Source: Ktedonobacteria bacterium
Lineage (GTDB): Bacteria; Chloroflexota; Ktedonobacteria; Ktedonobacterales; JACDGC01
DNA: 64,000 nt
Direction of reading: 5' to 3'
NCBI GenBank assembly: GCA_027459785.1
Contig: DAIDGU010000010.1
Coordinates: forward strand, 1-64,000
The notes under the pieces are model-generated. The model searched no databases. It was not told the origin of the DNA and was given only the letters and a program-made list of their open reading frames with translations. Numbering within the stretch: the stretch's first letter is position 1; every line of letters begins with the position of its first letter. Positions 52,109 to 60,661 of this stretch are shown in pieces. The position numbers and the translations under genes were made by a program.

Positions 52109-53842
52109 TCAGTATACCGGCGCTTCGGCGTAATCACCGAACACCGCGCGGAAGACATCCATGATCTCGCCGAGCGTGGCATAAGCGCGCACGGCATCCA
52201 GGATGTAGGGCATCGTGTTTGCCGCCGGCTGGCGGGCGGCATCGCGTAACGCCGTCAGCGTCTGGCCCACGCGCGCGTTGTCGCGTGTCTCGCGCACCTG
52301 GCGCAGGCGGTCCAGGTGGATGCGCTCTTTGGCCATATCGACATATAGCGTCGGCACGGGAGCCGGCTCCTCGGCGATGTAGTCGTTCACGCCGACGATG
52401 ATGCGATCCTTGGTATCGACCTCTTGCTGGTAGCGATACGACGCCTCGGCGATCTCACGGGCGAAGAAGCCGTTGCGGATGCCAGGGATCACCCCGCCCA
52501 GCTCGCGGATCTGCGTGATATAAGCCATCGCCTGGCGCTCGATCTCATCGGTCAGCGCCTCCACGAAGTACGCGCCGCCCAACGGATCGACCGTGTTGGT
52601 GACACCGCTCTCGTGCGCGATGATCTGCTGCGTGCGCAGCGCGATCAAGACAGCCTCTTCCGTCGGCAGCGCCAGGGCTTCATCCAGCGAGTTCGTGTGC
52701 AGCGAATTCGTGCCGCCCAGCACGGCAGCCAGGGCTTGCAGCGCCACGCGCACCACGTTGTTATCCGGCTGCTGCGCCGTCAGGCTGACGCCGGCGGTCT
52801 GCGCGTGAATGCGGCACAGCCACGAACGCGGATCCTTGGCTCCATAATGCTCGCGCAGTTCGCGCGCCCAGATGCGCCGCGCCGCGCGGAACTTGGCGAT
52901 CTCCTCGAAGAAGTCGTTATGCACGTCGAAGAAGTGCGACAGGCGCGGGGCGAAATCATCGACCGCCATACCGCGTTCCTGGCACGCCTCGATATACGCG
53001 AAGCCGTCGGCGAGGGTGAATGCCAACTCCTGCACGGCGGTCGCGCCGGCCTCGCGGATGTGGTAGCCGGAGATCGAGATCGTGTTCCACTTGGGCATGT
53101 GCTGGGTGCCGAACTCGATAGTATCCACCACCAGCCGCACGGAGGGTTCCGGCGGGAAGAGATACTCTTTTTGCGCGATATATTCCTTGAGGATGTCGTT
53201 TTGCAGCGTGCCGCCCAGCTTCGCCATGGGGATGCCGCGCTTCTCGGCGTTGGCGATATACATCGCCCAGATCACCGCCGCCGGGCTGTTGATGGTCATG
53301 CTGGTCGTCACCTGATCGACGGGGATGCCGTCGAAAAGGATCTCCATATCGGCCAGCGAGGAGATCGCCACGCCGCACTTGCCGAATTCGCCGGCAGCCA
53401 TCTCGTGGTCGTGGTCATAGCCATACAGCGTGGGCATGTCGAAGGCCACCGACAGGCCCGTCTGCCCGTTCGCCAGCAGATACTTGAACCGCTGGTTGGT
53501 CTCTTCCGCCGTGCCGAAGCCGGCGAACATGCGCATCGTCCACGGCTTGGCGCGATACATCGTCGGCTGCACGCCGCGCGTGTAGGGATATTCCCCCGGC
53601 AATCCGATGTCGCGCACGGGGTCATCCCCGGCGATATCCAGCGGCGTGTAAACACGCTTGACGGGCATGCCGGACTGCGTGGTGAACGCGGCGCGCTGCT
53701 CCGGCATGCGCGCGTTGGCCCGGCGCACGGTGTCGCGCTCCCACTGCGCCAGCACCTCGGCCAGCGTCGTCAGTTGGCTGCGATCATACATGGCGCTCGC
53801 GGCATCGATCTGCCGGTGGCTAGGTAGTTTCTGGTCGAGCAT
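52109..53842 (-). CDS. Methylmalonyl-CoA mutase, large (catalytic) subunit
   Basis: 577 aa. It contains the CoA/radical barrel ([79 protein letters not shown]) but no cobalamin-binding domain with DxHxxG, which ends the larger one-chain enzymes. It must pair with a separate small subunit not in this window. It converts methylmalonyl-CoA and succinyl-CoA in propionate metabolism. It is followed directly by a hicBA module, not by meaB/argK or epimerase genes. Confidence 0.92.
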   Translation of the reverse strand: MLDQKLPSHRQIDAASAMYDRSQLTTLAEVLAQWERDTVRRANARMPEQRAAFTTQSGMPVKRVYTPLDIAGDDPVRDIGLPGEYPYTRGVQPTMYRAKPWTMRMFAGFGTAEETNQRFKYLLANGQTGLSVAFDMPTLYGYDHDHEMAAGEFGKCGVAISSLADMEILFDGIPVDQVTTSMTINSPAAVIWAMYIANAEKRGIPMAKLGGTLQNDILKEYIAQKEYLFPPEPSVRLVVDTIEFGTQHMPKWNTISISGYHIREAGATAVQELAFTLADGFAYIEACQERGMAVDDFAPRLSHFFDVHNDFFEEIAKFRAARRIWARELREHYGAKDPRSWLCRIHAQTAGVSLTAQQPDNNVVRVALQALAAVLGGTNSLHTNSLDEALALPTEEAVLIALRTQQIIAHESGVTNTVDPLGGAYFVEALTDEIERQAMAYITQIRELGGVIPGIRNGFFAREIAEASYRYQQEVDTKDRIIVGVNDYIAEEPAPVPTLYVDMAKERIHLDRLRQVRETRDNARVGQTLTALRDAARQPAANTMPYILDAVRAYATLGEIMDVFRAVFGDYAEAPVY

Positions 53843-53865
53843 CGTCGCTATCTATCTCCCTTGAT

Positions 53866-54093
53866 CTAAAGCAGTTTCAAGAAACCCTCGACATCCAGCC
53901 GCGCCTGCTTCAAAATGTGCGCCAATGTCGAACGTTTCACTGGCCGATGGGCTGGTACCGTCAGTTTGAACACCTCATCGCCCACACGCTTTTGCAGACG
54001 AATATGGCTGCCTTCCTGGCGTACAACGATCCACCCTTCGCGTTGCAAAGCCTGAATGATCGCGTGATACGGCAGTTCAGGGACTTTGCTCAC
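53866..54093 (-). CDS. hicA: HicA-family toxin
   Basis: 75 aa mRNA-interferase-like protein (YcfA/HicA): IIQALQREGWIVVRQEGSHIRLQKR with the catalytic His in GSH, then LTVPAHRPVKRSTLAHILKQARLD. The start overlaps the hicB stop by ATGA (54090-54093). HicA cleaves mRNA; HicB neutralises it. Confidence 0.9.
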   Translation of the reverse strand: MSKVPELPYHAIIQALQREGWIVVRQEGSHIRLQKRVGDEVFKLTVPAHRPVKRSTLAHILKQARLDVEGFLKLL

Positions 54094-54296
54094 ACCTCAA
54101 GCTCCTGCAAGACGGCCCCTTCCGCATGCGGGATGATATCATCAGCGATCTCCGCCAGATACAGGTGGATCGCTTCGCGGATATTGCTCAGCGCTTCTTC
54201 AAGAGAGTCGCCTTCACTAATGCAACCGGGCAAGGCAGGAACGTAGATGGTGTAACCGCCATCTTCGCTCGGCTCAAGGATGACTTGCAGCTTCAT
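54090..54296 (-). CDS. hicB: HicB-family antitoxin
   Basis: 68 aa from ATG 54296 with GGAGG upstream. The partial RNase-H-like fold is seen in LEPSEDGGYTIYVPALPGCI and SEGDSLEEALSNIREAIHLYL. No C-terminal DNA-binding domain; only a short acidic tail follows. It lies upstream of and overlaps hicA (antitoxin first). Confidence 0.9.
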   Translation of the reverse strand: MKLQVILEPSEDGGYTIYVPALPGCISEGDSLEEALSNIREAIHLYLAEIADDIIPHAEGAVLQELEV

Positions 54297-54323
54297 GGGT
54301 GCCTCCACCTTTACTTACGCTGT

Positions 54324-54554
54324 TTATGGAGCAGCGGCGAAAACATGCGGTACAGGCAGCGGCTCACCATGTTTTTGCGCGGAAGCAATCAACGCTTCCA
54401 AGGCTTCAAGTCCTTGCTTGACAGCTTCTTCATAGCTATCACCGTGTGTCACCGGTCCTAACACGCGATCGACCCATTCTGGGAGTGTCACCAGATAGGC
54501 TTGATCGGCGTCGGACCACTGGATAACCATCATATAGTGCGGGGAAGCACTCAC
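54324..54554 (-). CDS. hicB: Second HicB-like antitoxin
   Basis: 76 aa from GTG 54554. It reads MVIQWSDADQAYLVTLPEW, then YEEAVKQGLEALEALIASAQ, typical of solo HicB-type proteins. Its GTG overlaps the stop of the hicA-like gene just upstream (GTGA, 54551-54554), so it belongs to that broken toxin-antitoxin pair (order toxin, antitoxin). Confidence 0.82.
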   Translation of the reverse strand: MSASPHYMMVIQWSDADQAYLVTLPEWVDRVLGPVTHGDSYEEAVKQGLEALEALIASAQKHGEPLPVPHVFAAAP

Positions 54555-54778
54555 GGTTTTTGCCCTTTCTGCCGCTGGGCTGCACGCAGTCGTCGGCGTG
54601 CGACACGTACCTCTTGCTCTTGATAAGACTTAGCATCAGCGCCATCTTGGCCTGCCAGGTTGACACTGATGCCAGGAAGTAGCGGATGCTGCTACACTTG
54701 ATGGCTGCCAGTTTGGTGGTCAATGCCAAAGCCGGCTTTGCGCAGATCAGCGCGTAACTCACGCAGTTTGCGTGGCAT
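54551..54778 (-). pseudogene. hicA: HicA-like toxin with a nonsense codon
   Basis: Read through, it encodes MPRKLRELRADLRKAGFGID, then HQTGSHQV-stop-QHPLLPGISVNLAG, then AKSYQEQEVRVARRRLRAAQ to a stop at 54553-54551 (75 codons plus stop). GSH-x-x-(W/Y)-x-HP is the HicA active-site block; codon 29 is TAG (54694-54692), one base from the usual Trp TGG. The frame is otherwise intact and ends by overlapping the antitoxin start. It is a recently inactivated toxin (inference), or an assembly error. Confidence 0.8.
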
Positions 54779-54782
54779 ATGT

Positions 54783-55970
54783 TCAGCCGACTTGTACGGC
54801 CAGGGCCACCGCGCCGCCGCCGCCCAGGCACAGCGTCGCCAGGCCGCGCCCGCCGCCGCGCCGTTGCAGCTCGTAGATCAGCGTTGCCAGCACGCGCGCC
54901 CCGCTCGCGCCGATGGGATGGCCCAAGGCCACCGCGCCGCCGTTCACGTTCACGCGCGCCCAGTCCCAGCCGAGATCTTTGCCGTTGGCGAGGGTTTGCG
55001 CGGCGAAGGCTTCGTTGACCTCGATCAGATCGAAGTCGCGCAGGTGCATGCCCGTGCGTTCCAGCAAGCGGTTCACCGCCAGGGGCGGCGCGGCGAAGAT
55101 GTATTTCGGTGTGATCGCCGCCGTGGCGTAGCCCAGGATGTGCGCCAGCACCGGCAGGCCGTCCGTGCGGGCGCGGGCCTCATCGGCCACCACCGTCGCC
55201 GCCGCGCCGTCGCTCAGCCCCGGCGCGTTGCCCGCCGTCACGGTGCGCTTGCCCATGTGGAAGGCCGGTTTCAGCGCGGCCAGCGCATCCAGCGTCGTGT
55301 CGGCGCGGATCGGCTCGTCGCGGTCCACCACCGTCGTCCCCTTCTTGCCGGCGATCTCGATGGGGACCATCTCGCCCTTGAAGCGCCCAGCCGCTGTCGC
55401 CGCCGCCGCCTTCTGGTGGCTCTCATAGGCGAAGCGATCTTGCGCCTCGCGCGTGATGTCGTACTTCTCGGCGATGATCTCGGCCTCGTCGCCCATCGCG
55501 CATTGCTCGAAGGCGCACCACAGGCCGTCGTGCAGCACGGCATCCAACAGTTGCCCATCACCATAGCGATAGCCCGTGCGCGCTTTCTCCAGCAGATACG
55601 GGCCGTTGCTCATGCTTTCCATGCCGCCTGCCACCAGAAGCGTGCTGTCGCCCGCGCGGATCGCCTGCGCGGCAAGCATCACGGCCTGCAAGCCGGAGCC
55701 GCAGACCTTATTGACAGTGAAGGCGGAAATGCTGTCGGGGATGCCCGCCTTCAGCGCAGCCTGGCGCGCGGGAGCCTGCCCCACGCCGGCGGAAACGACG
55801 TTGCCCATGATGACTTCATCAAGTTGGTTCACGTCGATGCCCGCCCGTTTGATGGCCTCGCGGATGGCGGTCGCGCCCAGTTCCGGCGCGGTGAATCCCG
55901 CCAGTGCGCCCAAAAAGCGCCCCGTAGGTGTGCGCGCCGCGCTGACGATCACAGCGTTGTGTTCAGCCAT
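54783..55970 (-). CDS. Acetyl-CoA acetyltransferase (thiolase)
   Basis: 395 aa from ATG 55970. Active-site Cys90 in NKVCGSGLQAVMLA, His in HPIGASGARVLATLIYEL and a second Cys in LCLGGGGAVALAV complete the thiolase triad, with ARTPTGRFLGAL at the start. It joins two acetyl-CoA or cleaves acetoacetyl-CoA. It lies four bases before the broken hicA. With methylmalonyl-CoA mutase nearby it fits acyl-CoA metabolism, but no operon is evident. Confidence 0.95.
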   Translation of the reverse strand: MAEHNAVIVSAARTPTGRFLGALAGFTAPELGATAIREAIKRAGIDVNQLDEVIMGNVVSAGVGQAPARQAALKAGIPDSISAFTVNKVCGSGLQAVMLAAQAIRAGDSTLLVAGGMESMSNGPYLLEKARTGYRYGDGQLLDAVLHDGLWCAFEQCAMGDEAEIIAEKYDITREAQDRFAYESHQKAAAATAAGRFKGEMVPIEIAGKKGTTVVDRDEPIRADTTLDALAALKPAFHMGKRTVTAGNAPGLSDGAAATVVADEARARTDGLPVLAHILGYATAAITPKYIFAAPPLAVNRLLERTGMHLRDFDLIEVNEAFAAQTLANGKDLGWDWARVNVNGGAVALGHPIGASGARVLATLIYELQRRGGGRGLATLCLGGGGAVALAVQVG

Positions 55971-56225
55971 GGTCTGATGATGCTCCTTTGCACTGCCGAT
56001 GCGCCATGCCCCGCGCGCTAAGTGCGGGACATGGATACCATCCGTTTTATTATCGGTCTTATTATACGATCGCGCTGGCATGAAGCCAAATGCGCGATAA
56101 TGCTACACACTTGATATCGATGAGAAATGCGCACGGCTTGCGCGCATCAATCGGTCGTGCTATGCTGGATACAACACCTCTGCCACCCGGCCGGTGCCAC
56201 GTATGTATCCAAAGGAGTCGCGCTC

Positions 56226-56762
56226 ATGTATCCTCCTCCCAGCGATCCCAATCAACCACCACAGGGTTATCCGCCCGCCGAGCAGCCGTATGGCACGCCG
56301 CCAGGCTATCCACCGCCCGCCAGCCAACCGTACGGTGCCACGCCGGACTACCCGCCGTCGGGCTACGCCCCACCCAATCAGCCCTACGGTGCGCCACCTA
56401 ATTATGCGGCACCGCCGAACTATGCGACCCCACCGGGCTACGCGCCGCAAGGGCAGCCTTACGGTGCGCCGGGCTATGCCGTGCCGATGGCTCCGCAGAG
56501 CAATGGCTTGGCGACGGCCAGCCTCGTGCTGGGGCTGTTGAGCATCCTTTTTGGCCTCCTCACGGGGATACCAGCCGTCATTACCGGCCATATGGCGCTC
56601 AACAAAATCAAAGAGAATCCCGCGTTGGCTGGTTCACGCGGCCAAGCCTTGGCGGGATTGATCATCGGCTATGTCTTCATCGGCCTCACGGTGCTATGCG
56701 TGGGTGGGTTGCTGGTTGCAGGCGCATTCAGCAGCACCGCTATCACGACAACGACTCCCTAG
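56226..56762 (+). CDS. Pro/Tyr/Gly-rich DUF4190 membrane protein
   Basis: 178 aa from ATG 56226 (AAAGGAG upstream). The first ~100 residues are imperfect repeats of the type QPYGAPPxYAxPP. They lead to two DUF4190 helices (GLATASLVLGLLSILFGLLT and LAGLIIGYVFIGLTVLCVGG) linked by HMALNKIKENP. Same architecture as 21503-21964. Role unknown; the tail resembles proline-rich cell-envelope proteins. Confidence 0.75.
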   Translation: MYPPPSDPNQPPQGYPPAEQPYGTPPGYPPPASQPYGATPDYPPSGYAPPNQPYGAPPNYAAPPNYATPPGYAPQGQPYGAPGYAVPMAPQSNGLATASLVLGLLSILFGLLTGIPAVITGHMALNKIKENPALAGSRGQALAGLIIGYVFIGLTVLCVGGLLVAGAFSSTAITTTTP

Positions 56763-56876
56763 CATCGTTCACCATGCACGTTGGCAGCAAGAGCGGATCA
56801 TGCCTATCCGCTCTTGCCACCTGCTCTTGTGTCGCAGCGTATGCGCCTGATTGCATGGGCCTAGCGACGAATATCC

Positions 56877-57146
56877 TTATGCACGGACGCGCTCGCGGCG
56901 GCGCACCTGCACCACCGTCACCACGACCACCGCGCCCACCACCACCACCGTCACCACGCCCAGCGGCACCAGCACCAGCGGCGGCAACAGGCGCGTGAAC
57001 CAATCGCTGTTGAAGCCGAAGGGCAAGAAGATGCCGCCGATTGCCATCATGATGACCGTCGCGGCGAACAAGATCGCGGTGATGATCAGCATCAGGGCGA
57101 GCGAAATCCAGAGGTCCATCTGGGAAGGCTCGGATGGTGGGTGCAT
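56877..57146 (-). CDS. Small two-helix membrane protein
   Basis: 89 aa from ATG 57146 (AAAGGAG upstream). Two hydrophobic helices (LWISLALMLIITAILFAATV and LLPPLVLVPLGVVTVVVVGA) and a basic C-terminus RRRERVRA. No known domain. Confidence 0.6.
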   Translation of the reverse strand: MHPPSEPSQMDLWISLALMLIITAILFAATVIMMAIGGIFLPFGFNSDWFTRLLPPLVLVPLGVVTVVVVGAVVVVTVVQVRRRERVRA

Positions 57147-57337
57147 AGATGATCTCCTTTCAGTGCCTTCAGCATATGTCGCGTTGCGCCTTATGTCAAC
57201 CGTTCGCTGCTCACCTTCCGCGCACACACACCTGATTTTCCTATTTTTCGGGTAACATTTCACAACAACTCCGCAGCGTGTGTATGCTACAATCAGCAGC
57301 AGGTACCACTACCGATTTGCGACTGAGGACTTGTGTT

Positions 57338-58465
57338 ATGCGCTATGTTGGCATCGCACCGCCGCCCGTCCGTACACCCACCACGCGCCGCGCCTTCACC
57401 CTGGCGGACGTGTGGAAGATCGTGGGCATCGCTGTGGTGGGGGTGGTGGGGATCTGGTTCATTGCGCGGATCATCGACGTGTTGCTGGTGTTTTTCGCCG
57501 CGATCATCTTCGCGGAGGCGATTCGCCCGCTGGTCGTGTGGGGGATGCGCCACCTGCATCTGCCACGCTGGGCGGCGACGATCCTGGTCTACCTGGGCGT
57601 CTTTGTCATCCTGGCCGCGCTGATCTCGATCGTCGTCGCGCCGCTGGTAACACAGATCCAAAACTTGAACACGAACCTACCGGACCGCATCAATCGCTTG
57701 CAACACGAAGTGGCGGTGCTGCGCCATTCGTCCCCAGCGTGGGACGCCGTTTTCAGCGCGCTGGAACCGCAGACGCAAGCCTTCGGCACCACCATCCTAA
57801 ACGCGCTGCTGGCCGTGCCTTCCGCCGCGTTCAGCGTGCTGTTCAACGTCGCTTTCACGCTCTTCCTGGCTTTTTACTGGCTGAATGCTACCGACGGATT
57901 GCGCAACTTCGTCGTCTCGCTTTTCCCCAGCCGCACGCATAAGCTGCTGCACGCGATGGGCGACGAGCTGGGCCAGCAACTCGGTGGCTATGTGCGCAGT
58001 GTGATCATCAACATGGTAGCCATCGGGGCCATCACGAGCATCGCGCTCTCATTATTGCATGTCCCCTATCCGCTGGTGCTAGGCGTTTTCGCCGCGCTGA
58101 CAGAGGCGATCCCGCTGGTTGGCCCGTACATCGGTGGCTTCCCCGCCGTGCTGCTGGCGCTGAGCGTCTCGCCGGTGCGCGCCGCGCTGGTGGTGCTGAC
58201 CTACGTGATCGTGCAGCAATTCGAGAGCAACACGCTGGTGCCGCTGGTCATCGGGCGCACGGTGGGGCTGAATCCGCTGGTGACGCTGCTGGCGGTGCTG
58301 ATCGGCGCGGTACTCTACGGTATCCCCGGCGCGCTGCTGGCCGTGCCAGTCATGGCACTGTGCCAGATCATCTTCCTGCGGCTGGTGGTGCCGCTCCTGC
58401 GCGGCGAACTGCGCCTGGCTGACGACGATGAACCCACCCACGCCGCCATCGGCCACGCGGACTAG
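57338..58465 (+). CDS. AI-2E-family transporter (PerM-like)
   Basis: 375 aa membrane protein. About eight hydrophobic helices flank a soluble middle loop (about 115-165, QNLNTNLPDRINRLQHEVAV). The family signature near the C-terminal half, PLVLGVFAALTEAIPLVGPY followed by IGGFPAVLLAL, is clear. Members export small molecules or act as Na+/H+ antiporters; the substrate is not inferable. ATG 57338 has GAGGA upstream. Confidence 0.88.
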   Translation: MRYVGIAPPPVRTPTTRRAFTLADVWKIVGIAVVGVVGIWFIARIIDVLLVFFAAIIFAEAIRPLVVWGMRHLHLPRWAATILVYLGVFVILAALISIVVAPLVTQIQNLNTNLPDRINRLQHEVAVLRHSSPAWDAVFSALEPQTQAFGTTILNALLAVPSAAFSVLFNVAFTLFLAFYWLNATDGLRNFVVSLFPSRTHKLLHAMGDELGQQLGGYVRSVIINMVAIGAITSIALSLLHVPYPLVLGVFAALTEAIPLVGPYIGGFPAVLLALSVSPVRAALVVLTYVIVQQFESNTLVPLVIGRTVGLNPLVTLLAVLIGAVLYGIPGALLAVPVMALCQIIFLRLVVPLLRGELRLADDDEPTHAAIGHAD

Positions 58466-58577
58466 CGCCCACTGTCGCCGGCCACTAACCTTCGCTGGGC
58501 CGCCGATCCTCCAGCGCGCTCGTTCACCTCAGCGCCCGGCAAGGTGCCACCGTTTAGTGCAGCCTATGGGAAGCCGG

Positions 58578-58991
58578 CTAGTCGTCGGAAGATTCGGCGA
58601 CGGCGTGGTCGTAGTAATACTTCAGTTCTTGCTTGAGCAGATCGGGATTGGACCACTGGGCGCGGGTATAGCTGTGGTACTCGCCGTCGCAGCGGGCGGG
58701 CGTGGTGCCAGGCTGGCAGCGCAAGTGCTGGCGCAGGCGAATGCGGATTTCGTCGTCGGCGATGTGGACCCAGATGTGCCGGCGCGTGTAGCCCGTCCCC
58801 CACTTCATGATCACGCCGGAATCGTATTCGTCGAACCAGCCGCGCCCTTTCAGCAACGCGCGGTTCATCTCCTGCAAGATCGCCGCCCCCTGGCTCTCGC
58901 GCAACACGCGCGTGGCATTCGCGCGCAACGCCTGGCGCTCCGCTGCGCTCAACGGCGACTCAATCGTCGTATCATCATTCATCTTGTACAA
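58578..58991 (-). CDS. Hypothetical soluble protein
   Basis: 137 aa (a start at 58982 is also possible). It is charged, with AERQALRANATRVLRESQGA, a Trp-rich middle (GRGWFDEYDSGVIMKWGTGY) and WSNPDLLKQELKYYYDHAVA. No domain recognised, no membrane segment. It is followed upstream by a hairpin repeat. Confidence 0.55.
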   Translation of the reverse strand: MYKMNDDTTIESPLSAAERQALRANATRVLRESQGAAILQEMNRALLKGRGWFDEYDSGVIMKWGTGYTRRHIWVHIADDEIRIRLRQHLRCQPGTTPARCDGEYHSYTRAQWSNPDLLKQELKYYYDHAVAESSDD

Positions 58992-59016
58992 ACTCTTCTC
59001 GTGGCCTTCGTGCTAT

Positions 59017-59039
59017 CTTCGTGGCTTTCGTGTTCGATC
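59017..59039. repeat. CTTCGTGGCTTTCGTGTTCG repeat half
   Basis: This matches one arm of the 11972-12072 hairpin; a degenerate second unit CTCGTGGCCTTCGTG precedes it at about 58998. It lies between two minus-strand genes. Confidence 0.75.
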
Positions 59040-59054
59040 CATCAAGCGGCGACC

Positions 59055-60008
59055 CTACATCTCGCCTTCGCAATAGACGTGATCCTCCCCATCTATTATA
59101 TAACAATTGCCCTGAGCGGCTTTGGATTGCGCTTTGATCAGTGCCGCGCGGTTGCTGAGTTCCTCGAAGGTGGCGTGCGTGCTGAGTTGGTCGGAAGGGA
59201 TGACCGCGATGGAGACGGTGACGAGCGGAAAGAGTTTTTCGGGGCCGTCGCGGCCTACCGCCATGAACGCGCCGCGCGCCAGATCTTCGGCACGATAGAA
59301 GCGTTTGCTGCTTTCGGCGAAATGGTTGATGATGGCGGCGCACAGCGGGCGCATCTTCGCCGGCGTGGTCAGGACGATGAAATCTTCGCCGCCGATGTGG
59401 CCGATGAAGTCCTGCGGGTTGCCGCGCTCGCTCACCGCCGCCAGCACGGCGCGCGTTAGCATGCGGATCATCTCGTTGCCGCGCCAGAAGCCATAGCCGT
59501 CGTTGAGCGCCTTGAAGTGATCGAGGTCGATATAGACGAAAGCCCACGGCTCAGCGGCGGCGAAACGCTGCTCGATGGCGCGTTCCACCAGCACGCCGCC
59601 CGGCAGGCGCGTGAGCGGCGACAGCAGGTGCGTCTGCGTGTGATGCACCAGCGCGCCCACGCGCGCCAGCAACTCGTCGTTATTGAAGGGCTTGGTCAGG
59701 TAATCGTTGACCTTGAGGATGTTGAAGGCATGCAGCTTGTCGTTGAGCGCGTCGCGCCCGGAAAGAATGATGACGGGGATATGCATCGTCTTGGCCTCGG
59801 CGCGCATCAGGCGCAGCACCTCGAAGCCGTCCATGTCGGGCAGGGTGAGATCCAACAGCACGAGATCCGGCGGCGTTTGCAGCGCATGCGCCAGCGCGTT
59901 CGCGCCCGCGTGCGCCAAGCCGACCGCGTACCCTTCACCGGTGAGGAGCGTCGTCAGCATGGCGGCCAGCGCAAGCTCGTCCTCGACCACAAGGATTGTG
60001 GCGCTCAT
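59055..60008 (-). CDS. Response regulator with a GGDEF-like domain
   Basis: 317 aa from ATG 60008 (GGAGGAG upstream). The receiver domain has acidic VVEDE, phospho-acceptor Asp in LVLLDLTLPDMDG, Thr/Ser in VIILSGRD and Lys in YLTKPF. The second domain has FVYIDLDHFKALND and the signature HIGGEDFIVL: GGEDF, not the canonical GG(D/E)EF. Diguanylate cyclase activity is therefore uncertain. Its partner may be the orphan kinase at 34666-35736 (inference). Confidence 0.85.
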   Translation of the reverse strand: MSATILVVEDELALAAMLTTLLTGEGYAVGLAHAGANALAHALQTPPDLVLLDLTLPDMDGFEVLRLMRAEAKTMHIPVIILSGRDALNDKLHAFNILKVNDYLTKPFNNDELLARVGALVHHTQTHLLSPLTRLPGGVLVERAIEQRFAAAEPWAFVYIDLDHFKALNDGYGFWRGNEMIRMLTRAVLAAVSERGNPQDFIGHIGGEDFIVLTTPAKMRPLCAAIINHFAESSKRFYRAEDLARGAFMAVGRDGPEKLFPLVTVSIAVIPSDQLSTHATFEELSNRAALIKAQSKAAQGNCYIIDGEDHVYCEGEM

Positions 60009-60146
60009 GGCTGCTCCTCCGCTGAGTTGAAATTCTCCCCACGTCTCCACCACCGCGCGCGGAGCCGTCTCATTCAGCATCGCATATCGCACCGCGCATC
60101 ACACTGTTATGGTTCATTTGGCTGATCAGATACCGACATGCGTCAC

Positions 60147-60602
60147 TCATAGCAGTGTTTTCTCGCCCTGATCCTCTTCCGTCGTGGTGGTCTGCGCGGC
60201 GACGACTGCGTGTTCGCCCTGGCGCAGCGCGTCGTGCAAACGCTGGCGGTGCTTGGGCAAGAGCGGCTCCGGCAGATCATCCATGGGAAACCAACCGACC
60301 TCAGAAACCTCGTCGCTGGTGCCGGGCGTGCCGCTGGCCGGATGGCACAGAAAGGTCAGCACGACCTCCGACTTCTGCGGCTTGGAATAGACCCCAACCA
60401 GATAGTCGATGTGGACTTCGATGCCAACCTCCTCGCGGATCTCACGGCGCAAGGCGTCATCGACAGTCTCACCAGCCTCCATGCCGCCGCCGGGCAGGTT
60501 CCACCAACCGATATCGCGCCGGCGAGCCAGCAACACCTTGCCAGCGTCTTCGATGACGGCGAAAACGCCGATGCGAAAAACATGCGTTGACGTATTTCCC
60601 AT
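60147..60602 (-). CDS. Nudix hydrolase
   Basis: 151 aa. The Nudix box G-x5-E-x7-R-E-x2-E-E-x-G is intact (GGGMEAGETVDDALRREIRE followed by EVGIE). DIGWWNLPG precedes it as in MutT-type members. The C-terminal Thr/Glu tail is unstructured. The substrate, a nucleoside diphosphate derivative, is not inferable. Confidence 0.92.
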   Translation of the reverse strand: MGNTSTHVFRIGVFAVIEDAGKVLLARRRDIGWWNLPGGGMEAGETVDDALRREIREEVGIEVHIDYLVGVYSKPQKSEVVLTFLCHPASGTPGTSDEVSEVGWFPMDDLPEPLLPKHRQRLHDALRQGEHAVVAAQTTTTEEDQGEKTLL

Positions 60603-60661
60603 GTGAAACCTCTATTTCAATGTTATGATCCCGTTGCAAGATAGGGAGCAGTACGGCGACA

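Noticed and set aside
54692-54694. Recoding of TAG in hicA as pyrrolysine
   Set aside because: No Pyl genes are visible, the expected residue is Trp or Tyr in a non-catalytic place, and a single-base nonsense mutation is simpler.
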